From Protonemura montana (lineage: Eukaryota; Arthropoda; Insecta; Plecoptera; Nemouridae): DNA of 64,000 nucleotides. Below are positions 13,123-24,458 of this stretch, one piece after another (position 1 is the stretch's first letter; every line of letters begins with the position of its first letter). The notes below the pieces were generated by a model. It saw only the letters and a list, made by a program, of their open reading frames with translations, had not been told where the DNA came from and searched no databases. The position numbers and the translations under genes were made by a program. The DNA is taken from positions 7,945,201 through 8,009,200 of the forward strand of contig OX387607.1 in NCBI GenBank assembly GCA_947568835.1, written 5' to 3'.

Positions 13123-14534
13123 ACTAGTGGATACTTAGCTCGCAAAATCTAAAACGCCATCGAAAGGCACCAACTCAACATAGCGCAACTAGAAAACAGC
13201 CTACAAAACTCATAAGCGCTAGCCTTCAAAAATACGTGATGTACTGAACAAAACAGACTAACAATAAAAAAATGTGGTTTTCATTTATTTGCGAGAAAAT
13301 GAAGGGGGGCTACTCCCTTGAAATTTTCACAGATGATAGAGTACGTGATAGGCTTTCGATCTGTGATGGTCTAAATTTTTGGCCCAGCCCTGGATAAAAA
13401 AAGGCTAACTTTTACAAAATTTGTGTTATCATTTATTTGCGAGAAAATGAAAGGGGGGCTACTCCCTTGAAATTTTTACTGATGATAGAGTACGTGATAG
13501 GCTTTCGATCTGTGATGGTCCTAATTTTTGGCCCAGCCCTGGACAAAAAAAGGATAACTTTTACTAAATTTTTGTTATCATTTATTTGCGAGAAAATGAA
13601 GGGTGGCTACTCCCTTAAAATTGTCACAGATGATAGAGTACGTGATAGGCTTTCGATCTGTGATGGTCCTAATTTTTGGCCCAGCCCTGGACAAAAAAAG
13701 GCTAACTTTTACAAAATTTGTGTTATCATTTATTTGCGAGAAAATGAAGGGGGGCTACTCCCTTGAAATTTTCACAGATGATAGAGTACGTGATAGGCTT
13801 TCGATCTGTGATGGTCTAAATTTTTGGCCCAGCCTTGGACAAAAAAAGGCTAACTTTTACAAAATTTGTGTTATCATTTATTTGCGAGAAAATGAAGGGG
13901 GGCTACTCCCTTGAAAGTTTTACAGATGATAGAGTTCGTGATAGGCTTTCGATCTGTGATGGTCCTAATTTTTGGCCCAGCCTTGGACAAAAAAAGGCTA
14001 ACTTTAACAAAATTTGTGTTATCATTTATTTGCGAGAAAATGAAGGGGGGCTACTCCCTTGAAATTGTCACAGATGATAAAGTACGTGATAGGCTTTCGA
14101 TCTGTGATGGTCCTAATTTTTGGCCCAGCCCTGGACAAAAAAAGGCTAACTTTTACTAAATATTTGTTATCATTTATTTGCGAGAAAATGAAGGGGGGCT
14201 ACTCCCTTGAAATTGTTACAGATGATAGAGTACGTGATAGGCTTTCGATCTGTGATGGTCCTAATTTTTGGCCCAGCCCTGGACAAAAAAAGGCTAACTT
14301 TTACTAAATTTTTGTTATCATTTATTTGCGAGAAAATGAAGGGGGGCTACTCCCTTGAAATTGTCACAGATGATAGAGTACGTGATAGGCTTTCGATCTG
14401 TGATGGTCCTAATTTTTGGCCCAGCCCTGGACAAAAAAAGGCTAACTTTTACTAAATATTTGTTATCATTTATTTGCGTTGAGTTGGTGCCTTTAGATGG
14501 CGTTTTAGATTTTGCGAGCTAAGTATCCACTAGT
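13123..14534. mobile_element. Non-autonomous element: 57-bp inverted repeats around a 148-bp tandem array
   Basis: The left arm 13123-13179 begins ACTAGTGGATACTTAGCTCG. The right arm 14478-14534 is its reverse complement with one or two mismatches. Between them are about 100 bp of unique sequence and then the tandem array. No transposase ORF is present; the frames that look open here are reading frames of the repeat. No clear target-site duplication was found. Confidence 0.7.
13282..14466. repeat. Tandem array, 8 copies of a 148-bp unit
   Basis: Each unit starts CATTTATTTGCGAGAAAATG. Starts are at 13282, 13430, 13579, 13727, 13875, 14023, 14171 and 14319, with a partial ninth at 14467. The spacing is 148 bp, once 149. 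Unit-to-unit differences are few single-base changes, so the array is young or homogenised. Confidence 0.95.
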
Positions 14535-14540
14535 TTTATC

Positions 14541-14690
14541 TCGGTCATGTACCTTCCAATACCTGCCCCAGCGTAGTGTTGCTTAACTTAGGTGATCTCA
14601 CAAGGACCGTTGTTTCAACACGACAAACCGTTCGGTGGTCACCTATCCAATACCTGACCCAACGCAGTGTTGCTTAACTTCGGAGGTCCC
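14541..14690 (-). mobile_element. 5S-rRNA-derived SINE fragment (two 5S modules)
   Basis: On the minus strand the motif GAAGTTAAGCAACACT, then GGTCAGGTATTGGAT and GGTGACC, matches the internal-promoter part of 5S rRNA. It occurs twice, at about 14636-14683 and, more diverged, at 14553-14600. No SINE body or simple tail follows, so this is a head-only fragment and not a functional 5S gene. Confidence 0.6.
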
Positions 14691-14700
14691 AGGGAAGGGC

Positions 14701-17700
14701 CGAGTGCCCAGTAAAGGGCCCAGCGAAGGGCCCACCCTAAAGCCATAACTGATACTTATTGTCTGTTGATATTGAAAGGAGTTCAATTTCTGAATATTAA
14801 ATTTTTAGCCACCCTCTTCCAATAATTGTGCGATGATATTGCAGCTATAACCTACCGCAGGGTGTGAATGGCGAGTCCGGGCCTCGGCGAATGAAAGACA
14901 GATGGAGAAGACACTAGCATGACCTTCGAATAGCGTGGACTGGTGATTAGTGATATTATGGGTAGACAGTAGAAACCTAAAGGAACAAACTTAGGATTTG
15001 CTGGAAAGTAACGGGCCTCTAGTGCAAAATTTGAAACTAAATTGGAGCACACAAAAAAAAACTCTAGTGAAGTCCCTAGTTATATCCTAGCATTGCCGTC
15101 ATGTAATGTATATGAGGCACGTTCGTGAGAGAAGCAAAACATGACATTATCTTCTCTCTCGCACACCGCTGCCGGGGTTAGGCTCTGTCTCTGTCTGACC
15201 GACGTAGAACACCAACAGAAGGAAATATCTTCTGTCAACTACCCTCACTTTTAGAATATACCTAGACATACAGACATTCATTCCAGACAATCGTTCTAGA
15301 CATAAAATCCAGAAAAATGTGATGCAACTAAAATCAGAGAGCCATGCATTGCTAGATCTCCTACCAAGCTAATATGTTGGCCATGCCGATGACAACTGGC
15401 CGAGTTCAATCACCGCACTTATGGTTAGAAATAACAATGAATAATTGTTCAATAACATGTGCTCACACTAAAAACTGAGCAGCAAAGCGTTTGATAGCTG
15501 CAATTCCATTACGATATGTAAGTCTCAAGAAATAAACGAACGCTGTTTTCTCCTCCAGGCAATGTAAGCATATGCAGGTCAAAGGTGATGCAAAGATGAT
15601 GCAGGATAATACAGGTATCATGATTGACGATTGTGATTAGTTGTTTATAGTGCCCAGACTTTTAAAAGGTAATATAAAAATCACACCACCAAATGCATGC
15701 TTCTTTGTGGGCCCATTAAAAGAAGTTTCCGGCCCATCAGTGGTTCACAAACGTATTCCAGGAAATTGATTTCAAGCTGTTCTAATTCATGGGCAATCAT
15801 GGTGGCTATTAAAGGAATTAGGTTAGTATTCAACGATTGTATTAGGTATGAAAAATCCTGAACGACTTTAACTCGCTGCATGATTTAAAAGTACGGAGCA
15901 TGAGGCGGTGGAGCTGTTGCTAGAGTAGGGGCGGTATTCACCATCCCTCCCAGAGGACCATGTAGAAATCAGAGAGCGTCCGTTAGTAGGTCAAACTTTG
16001 GCTAGTATTGCGGAAGCAAAGAATTTCTACTTTTCAAAACAGCCCGGATTTGGCCAGCACTGATCGGCAGTGAATTTACATGAAATAGCTCGAGGGAATT
16101 ACTAATAGTGAATTAAACCGTGAGTAAGAGATTGCGAGACATACTATCTCTAGGAAAGAAGCAGATCTTGGAAACATCTTGCGAGTGCAACGACTTAATA
16201 CCCTAATAACAACTCATATGCAGTGTTAACTGCATTTTTCAGCGTCAACTAGACAGTTTTCATATAAAGTATTGCGATTTGATTCAATATTGTGAGGGTT
16301 GACTAACGATACTATCCCATCACTACGTTCGGAATGTCACCGACCCGAGGTGGACTAGCAGGCCGATGCTAGCAGCAACAGATCGTGTGAAATAACGTTT
16401 CCCAGTCAAATAATAACAAGCAAAGTACCTATATTTGAATCACATGTAAGCTGCATGCGGAATCTTCAACTGAGATTGGTTTCATATTATGGCTACACTC
16501 AAAGCTTCCATCCAAAAGATTGACAACCCGGCCAGCGATTTGCCAGAGATTTCATAACAGCGACCACAACAGCTGCAGCAACATGTACGCGTATTGTCAT
16601 TGGTGTAGTATGACACACTAAAAGAAAAGTATAACTCCATCCATGGTCTTTGCTCGAGCTTTGTCTTCTAAACAGGGCACGACGAGTAGGGCCGAGATGT
16701 TTTGTGATTTGAATTGAGGTGGGTTGATTGGAATTGGACAAAAAACATACTAACCATGCTAAAGTTGGTTCGTTTTGTTTTTGTGAACACTTGTCAAGTA
16801 TGCTAGCGCATGCTAGCTATGCTAGCGCATTTGCAGTTTTAATTGGATTTGACTATGTTTGCTTGATTTTATTAGTTTTCAAATGGACGTTATTTTAAAT
16901 CCATGTTTGAAAAATATGGAACGAAAGGCGACTTCCCCGCACTAACTGCGACGCGATTTGTAACTAGAGGGCGGCTGGTGACCGGCAAGGTCAGCGTGAA
17001 CTTGTCGGCCAAGAAATTGTCTGGCAAATAAACCTGACAACTCCTTTCCACCGCGTCGGTGTAATTCTGTAAGTGATCTCTTTTTGACCCAGCGCTATTA
17101 TCACGAAATAAGGTATGTCGAATAAGTTGTGCCATCTTCCTGTTAATTTCGGTTCACGTGTGTCCGTGTAAAATATTTTGACCTCTCGGGTCACTGCGAT
17201 AGGCAAAGGAAGTCTTGAGAGTGTTTTCGCCGATTTGGCTTCACCCAGTTAGTTTAAATTTGGTACCCAACCTATTTCAAGTTTCGCCCATACATATTTT
17301 TTTTATCTGAACATCAGTATGAAACCCGCAGATATTTTTGTTACGAATATTTTTATTACCCTCCAATATGACTTTGGACTTGGGTGAGGAGATACGCGCC
17401 ATCTTCCTTCCGTTTTCCGTTTCACGGCAATGGAAGTGAACTCGCTTGAAATACCTCCGATCAAAATCGAAAAAAATTAGTGTAATCGTTCCTCAAATCA
17501 CGATCAGCACCGTCCGGTAAGTTTCATATTTGGTTTTATTTTGATGACATCAATAAATTAACAATCCGAATACTTTAGTTTCGTCTCGTTCCATGAAATT
17601 AGTTTTGCCGGCTTTGTCTGCCTGAAGGCCAGACCAGAATACAAAGGTCGAATTATTACCCTAATTGATATTCTAGTTAAAAAATGTAGTGGGTGGTACA

Positions 17701-19147
17701 TGGGAAACTTGACGATAATATTTATTTTCTATAATTATCTCCACTATTTTCATATTTCTTTCATGGGCCTTTCATTTCAACGAATTTCTTGGTAATTTTC
17801 ACTTCTCAAATATAATCCAGAAGTCGGTCGCCATTGGTCGACATTGTTCTCCGCTGAGTATAACGGCACGTGCCGACGTTGGCCTTCCTTTGGCCGGGGC
17901 ACAGGAACATGACCGATCTCCGCCATTTTGCGCCGGGAAACCGTTCGGTGGGTACCCGGTCGACCCAGTAGCAAAGAAAACGTGATTTATTGTACTAAAA
18001 GTGTGCAAATTCTGACAAAACCAGTTCTGTAAGTTACATACACCTCTCCACTATGGTATTACTAAAAATTTAGAGACCTACGCACTATTAATTAACCGAA
18101 TAACTGCACAATAATTGTGCATTGAAATTTGCTTGGGGTCGTGCGAAAAGTATGCAAGACTTAACTAACAACAGGTTTTCTATTGTTAGCTCGCCATTTT
18201 CACATTAAACACTTATTTTAATTAACCGTACAAATAATTGAATACATTGATTCGCTTTTTCGCTCGCCAATGAAAAATCCATTTCCATAATTTTCCAACG
18301 TTTTCTTTAGTCTTCAACTTCTAGTTCACTGTCTCTTGGAAAATTTCGGAACCTATGAGATTTTTATAGATATAACCAAATTTTCACGACAGTTTCTTAA
18401 TTAATTGCTTTCTTTGCTTATTTTGTATTGAAATCAAACCGGTCCTAATTATTGCAAGGCTTGCAGTCCACATTTATGATCCCACATTCCTGCACCACAT
18501 TAATACAAAAGTTTATTCAAAGACACCCAATAATTTTACTCTTCCTTTTTATTAGTACTTAGCTATTTTGTAATTCACAATGCTAGTTTCAACCACAAAG
18601 GAAAATATTTTTTCAGAGTTTTCTATGCTATATTTGACATTTTTACTCTATCTCTTAGATCCTTCTGGCCGAATACCGATTTTGTATGCATAATTATTTC
18701 CATCCATTTTTACAGCTTCAAATTACCTACACGTTTTCTGCTCTCTTGTATGTAGCAAATATTATTTTCCATTACAATCTTAAGGAAAGCAGTTAAAATG
18801 TGCCCATGTAGCCCTGTTGGCTCAGCCCAACCCCAGCCTCCCTTACCTTTCAATTTTCCTTATCCTTGCCTCTCAAACGTCCAGACCAGTTCGGCAGCAG
18901 CCACAAGATTTGTAATGCACTCGTAAATGAGTGCAAACTTTGTGCAGCTGTTGCGTTACAATACTTCGCTATTAAATTCATCTTCATATTTTCCTGAACG
19001 TACGTGTGCTGCCACCGGCTTTCTTGCAACCCTTCCAAATTTGAAGACCATACGACACTTTTCTAGCACATGTTTCCCTAAGCCTGCTGCACTTTAGGAA
19101 AGTCTTTACATGCTCTAGGAAGATTTAACAGTGAAATGTAATTACAG
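14701..19147. other. Long stretch without a supported gene
   Basis: AT-rich sequence with only short, isolated frames. One compact palindromic patch lies near 16799-16832, built from repeats of ATGCTAGCGCAT. I see no coding exon, RNA gene or bounded element I could defend. Confidence 0.4.
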
Positions 19148-19242
19148 GTCGGGGAATCTCAGGACAACATCACCGCATCATGCCGAGTTCTCTTCGCTAG
19201 GGACCAGCTGAGTGCCGAGAAGAACAAAACGAGTAACATTAG
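19148..19242 (+). pseudogene. Exon-like segment, copy 1 of a duplicated pair
   Basis: Bounded by ATTACAG and GGTAACGG. In phase 1 it reads RGISGQHHRIMPSSLR and then stops. It is clearly homologous to 19645-19828, and the homology extends into the upstream flank (CTGCACTT..GGAAAG..). Its early stop suggests a broken or alternative terminal exon of an unrecognised gene. Confidence 0.3.
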
Positions 19243-19644
19243 GTAACGGCAAGCGTTTTGCGCTGAAACCAAGACTTCAAAGACTGAGCCGATGACGCCT
19301 TAACTTCAACTCAAAGGATCTGCAATCAAAAGCATCCATCACTAGAATGTAAGTTTTGGTAATAAGAATAGATTGTGATTGATGAAAGGCCCTTTAAGCA
19401 TGTAAAAGTGATTGATTCACAACTGTTTCACAATGTTTGTACCACCTCAACAATTCAATATTCCCCTGGTTGATCTGTCTTTTTTTCAAATTTTGAGATA
19501 AGACCAAATATTTTACGCTTTAATTAAAAAAAAAAACTTTCTTTACTGTTACATCCATTTGAGTTCTCACTTGAACTCAAAAAAATATTCACACGAAAAT
19601 GCTGCACTTCAGAAAAGACTTCTAACAATGAAATTTGATTACAG

Positions 19645-19828
19645 ACCGAGGAAAATCAGGACAAAGTCATCGCACCATGCAGAGCTCACACCTCAGAGAA
19701 ACAGCTGAGCAGCCGTCAGCGTTTTACTCGGACTCCAGCTTCGATGACGTAGCCGACCACGCACGAACTTCAATGCAAGGGACCAGCCATGTGCGAAGAA
19801 ATTTTGCAGTATTGCAAGAAAACAAAAG
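19645..19828 (+). CDS. Exon-like segment, copy 2 of the pair (unrecognised)
   Basis: Acceptor GATTACAG before 19645 and donor AAAAG|GTACTG after 19828. In phase 1 the frame stays open for the whole segment, beginning RGKSGQSHRTMQSSHLRETA and ending NFAVLQENK, and leaves in phase 2. An exon-like segment at 22432-22546 has an acceptor in the right phase and would end the frame after RLHETVVRAFRQ. The protein is not recognised, and the model is weak without transcripts. Confidence 0.3.
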
Positions 19829-19838
19829 GTACTGTAAT

Positions 19839-20954
19839 TAGAGGTGGTCGCGTGAGTGGAAATCCATTAACGACAGGTCACGACTCACAAAAAATTATTT
19901 TTTACCATGCTCAATCAAGCATGCTTTTTTTAAGCCATTCTTGCTTACGCACGACAAAATTTTACAAAATTTGAAACATTGGGTGATAACCATGGGCGTA
20001 TCACCAATGGAGATTTGCGGCAAACGAAAAATCAGATTTATTGATACTATTTGCAAATATTCTCGAGCAACAGTACCAAAAATTACATCTTTGAGCAAAA
20101 ATTGATTGATGACTTTTAATCTGTGGCAGAACTTTGTTTTGCGGGCTCACCCATCAATTTTTGTGGTTTCTATCCCCAGTCCCCACCGCCCAAAAGCATG
20201 TAACGTTATATAGAAAATGATCTCGTTTGTCAAATCAGCTCGTAGTAGGAACGACTTAGACTAATATTGGCCCTTTGAGCATCCTTGGAAAAAAAACCTA
20301 AGATTTACCTTATCAGGTGTAAACAATGCACTTTTTAACTATGGGAGGGGCGGGAGGTAAAGCATAGATACACCGATATCCAAATTACCTCCATCAATCG
20401 GATGCATGCTCACTAATAATTTCGTTAGGCCGTAGTATGTTGTTGTCAACAAAGTTCAATCAATGCCTGGCACTCAATCTGTATTCCAAGCTATTCGTCT
20501 GCCAAAAACACATCATCTATGCTATCACTGTTCACTGGATGTGGTGCATAAAGCCCCATTTCAGACTTGAGTCATCAATTCGATTACAAACATTTTTAAT
20601 TTCTTAAAACTTTTAAATCTCTGATTAAAAAGACTTCTTCGCCTTATTTCGCTGCGCACTTCCCTGAAACTAAAGTCATTTGAAATTAAATTACGAAATT
20701 TAAACACTGCTGCTTCTGCTACTCGAGCTGTTTTACACGGCGTAGTGCGCATTCTTGGACGTCTTTTGTCACACAAAGATGGAATTTTATAAGAATTTGA
20801 ACCACAAGATTTTTTATTGTGGTTTACCCTTACTGTGTGACACGCGTGTGACAATTGACGCGTGACTGAATGCCATGCACGATCACGCTTGACAATTTGT
20901 AGTGCGTGCACATTCACGCTCAACGCTCAAAGTTGTGAGCGTTGACCACCTCTA
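19839..20954. mobile_element. hAT-type element, non-autonomous, 8-bp target duplication
   Basis: Terminal inverted repeats TAGAGGTGGTC... and ...GACCACCTCTA. Flanking 8-mers are ACTGTAAT (19831-19838) and ACTGCAAT (20955-20962), 7 of 8 identical. The 1116-bp interior has no transposase. The left end lies 10 bp after the donor of the exon-like segment 19645-19828. Confidence 0.75.
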
Positions 20955-21254
20955 ACTGCAATCAAACGCTTCCGTCACGAGCAAGTAGTTTTGTTATTAA
21001 GAAGTACTAGTGGTTGGTGAAAGGCCCTATAAGTACATAAGTGGTCAAGGGGTTTTTTGATGACTACTTGATGCAAATGCCAATAAAGATAAAATGATTG
21101 ATGCAACATAGCTTTGAAAACAGAGCTTGCTTTGGTTCCCAGAGCTGTGAGTCACTTATGCAGCGGAGTTAACATGTCGCGCTTGCCCTTAAACCATAAT
21201 ATTTATAACTTAAAGAAGACAGTAATAGCAGAGACGAGATCATTAATGCTGGCA

Positions 21255-21701
21255 CCGAATGGTTTGGCATGTTGGAAACACTGGTTCTCATTAGATCACC
21301 AAAGTTAAGCAACACTGCGCTGAGTCAGGTATTGAATGGGTGACCATTATACACATGACCAGTTCTGTTCAGGAGAGAGGTTGGAGGGATGAAAGTTAGT
21401 ACAGCAACTTCATTCGCCTTGCTTATCAACCTCTCGACAGCATGGATTTGTGGAGGAATCCTGCTGTTCGAGTTGTACCGTCCTTCGAAAGGGACGTGAA
21501 GCCGGTGGTCCCCTTGGTGCTCTTCGACAGGAGTAGGCTACGTGCCGGCACTGGGTTTCCCCTCCTCCCTTCTAGGCTAGGTTAGGTTCATCATCATCCT
21601 CATCATCATCCACTCATTCACCGACGCCATTAGACCAGTGCCGCAAGGCCAGTTGTCAAAACAGTGCGTCGTTAAACACCACAAATAATAATAATAATAA
21701 T
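21255..21701 (+). mobile_element. 5S-rRNA-derived SINE, full length
   Basis: The 5S-like head includes GAAACACTGGTTCTCATTAG, AAAGTTAAGCAACACTG and GGGTGACC. A body with a CATCATCATCC run and a conserved tail block (GTGCGTCGTTAAACACCA) follows, then (AAT)n. The flanks TTAATGCTGGCA (21243-21254) and TTAACGCTGGCA (21702-21713) look like an 11/12-identical target duplication. Confidence 0.8.
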
Positions 21702-21713
21702 TTAACGCTGGCA

Positions 21714-24458
21714 ACCCAAGTGTTTAGAATATGCAGCTTCAGAAAATTAGATTTGAGACGAAAACATTAATTTTTATGATTTTTCAAAGGTTCTCGGGGC
21801 CCACCATTGATAAAAGTTGTAGTTTTATGGTAACAGGTCTTTTAAGATGGGTTTGCAGTCCTTAAAAGGACTTGCCTGTCTACCATACTGCATAAAAAGC
21901 TGGAACAGAATATAGGTCCACCTTGATATTAGGTGGCCCCACATTTGATACTAGCGACCGGCTTTCCCGGAACTTTCGCAAATGGACAGGTCAACGTTTG
22001 ATTCAGGTGGCCTTTTACCCAGGTTGCAGTTTTCTGTGACTTCTCATGGCAATCAATGGGAATTTAAAGCTACTACTATGGTGTAGACAGTAGAAAGTAA
22101 AAAGATTTTTGCAAATTGGGTACATAGCAAGATTTTTAGATTACTTGGTGCCTTGAAACTATTTAATGAGTTTGGTCGATCTGGCCTTTCTCGAACTCGA
22201 TCTCCATCTCAACTTCCAATCAGAGTTAAGTTTGACAATCCGCTTTGCAAAATAGGCATATTCTATTTTAAAATGTAGATGTGAAAACTAAATTAAATAT
22301 TTTTTAGAATGTTACAAAATATTGAACTAAAAAATGACCCCTTTGACCTTTTTTTACGTTAGGGATAGCTGTTAATTTATTTTTTATTGGTAATGTATTC
22401 TGTGAGCTATGACAGAGGAATGTTGTTTCAGACGCCTCCATGAGACAGTTGTGCGAGCATTCCGCCAGTAAATTTCGCCTGCACTTTGATGAAGCTTCAA
22501 ACTCGACATAGGCACGGCAGGTGAACAGCAGCTGCACCACCACCAGGTACGTAGCATAGGTGTGTACAAGAACTAATGAAGTGTTATCACATTATAGAAT
22601 ATGTTTGCTAGATATTCGAACATTTCTTTTCCTGATAAAAAGGTTTACTAATGCTATGCAGCTAGGCCATTTAAAAACAAACGTTGAAATCATAGAACTA
22701 TAGCTTTTACTCTAAAATATTATTAACTGTGTAGTAGGCACCTATCATGGCTTTCCTTTAAAGATCATTTGTATTTTGATTGTATTTGTATTTTTCCTGG
22801 TGAAAGGTACATTATGCCTGTGTGGGCAAAGTCAGGTTTACAATAGTATGGTGATATCATTAAGATTAAAGTAGATAAATGTTTAAATGAGGGAAGGTGA
22901 TTGTGTATTTGGGTACAAATGTATAAGGGGCTATGTTCAAAGTGAGTGGTTTGGTGGGGGATGGCTCGAATTGTTTTGATTACTGTGTAATGAATAACAC
23001 GTTAAGAAAAGGGGTTCTTGAAGTGGATCTTTACTTCCACTATCTGCCAGAATTCCAGCAAGTTCAGTTCTTTCAATTCTAAATCCAAAACAGCCATCCA
23101 GCCCAGAGTTCTTCATGGTTCCAATTTTGTTTGCTTGAAGGTTAGGGAAATCCTTCTGGATGGAGATAACTTCTGCAACTGGAAGTTTTCATGGTTCCAA
23201 TCCTGATCACCATTGTATTCCATGTCTTTACCAGTTCCAGAAGATCTTAACTTTTGTGCATAAGGTGTGCTATTTCATGACATCGTTACAGATGGAGTCG
23301 TCAGTATCATCGCAGATCTTGTTTGGCTAGGTTTCAGCTCTAGGCGCAGCAAAGTACATCTCAGCCTTAAGGCAGCTTGCAGTTTTGGAGTTTTTTTTTT
23401 GTTTTTTTTTTAGTTATTACCAAAAGCTGTAAAATATGTAAAATATAAATATATTAGCCCTTTATGGTCCTATGTCGAATGTTATTAACTTTTTTTTCAT
23501 TATTAATGAGCGTAGCGAGCGGAGCAAAAATGCAATGAACCAAAATTACCAAAAGAAACATGTAGGGTACGCCATGATCCATTACAACATGGCAACATTT
23601 TTACAGTATAAATATGACCAAAAATATAAACAACAGAAAATACCTAAACAAGCATGAAAGTGTACCACTTTCCAAAGAAAAATAAATTAATAAAGAACAA
23701 ATTAAGTTACGCTCGTCTACAACGCAAATCAAACTGCGTAAAAGTTTTTAAAATGTAAATAATAATGTGATTATTGCACATATTTAGAAAAAAACTTTTT
23801 TTGTTATTAATTATTATAAATCTATTTTTTTTTATAAAAATATAAGATTCCCTTGTAATACTGTTAATCTATTGTGGACCAGAAAGGGTTAATATTCATG
23901 TGGATCAATTATTGGTTATTAAATAGTTTTAAACCCAATGCAGTGAAAGAAATAAATGAGATATGTCTTTTATTAGCGAATAACAATCCAGATAATTTTG
24001 TCGAAACCTGACACGCATGGTCGCATGGTTTTCATCTTTAACCCAGAATGTAATCATAAGCCAAAGAGAGAAATCGCATGCAGCAGCTTATTCCGTTTCT
24101 TTCTGCTAACAGTGTCCTCGTTGTATTTTTCCCTCTGAGATCCAGTCGGTGGCATGAGGTCCGTTTGGTTTCATCTTTTCGATGCTTCCTCTTTGCATTA
24201 TCTAGGTTCGAATACCTCAAAATCAGCACAGCAGCATATTCTATACCTCCAAAATAGTAAAAGCTTTAGCTAGAACGTATTTATATATTTAATTTGTAAT
24301 ACCAGATTAATCAGCATAGAACTTTGGGTCCGTCAGGTGTTACAAGTTTGAACACCTTAAAAGTTTGGACAGGTATAATTTATTTTAGAGTAGCATTTGT
24401 CTACATGGTAGGCTTTCAATTTGATTTTAAACACTTCTGGTGCTTTAATTGATTTGAT
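21714..24458. other. AT-rich stretch without a supported gene, apart from 22432-22546
   Basis: Only short frames and T-rich runs (around 23390-23410) are visible. The sequence near 22740-22960 resembles a retrotransposon 3' region in composition only. Confidence 0.35.
22432..22546 (+). other. Exon-like segment with good splice borders
   Basis: TGTTGTTTCAG precedes it and CACCACCAG|GTACGT follows. The phase-2 frame ends after 12 codons (RLHETVVRAFRQ). It could be a terminal coding exon of the 19.6-kb segment, or part of a non-coding transcript. Confidence 0.2.

Noticed and set aside
13437..14455. Series of 75-109-codon ORFs
   Set aside because: They are the same frames of the 148-bp tandem unit repeated.
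20561..20923. 120-codon minus ORF
   Set aside because: Lies inside the hAT at 19839-20954, has no transposase motif and no other support.
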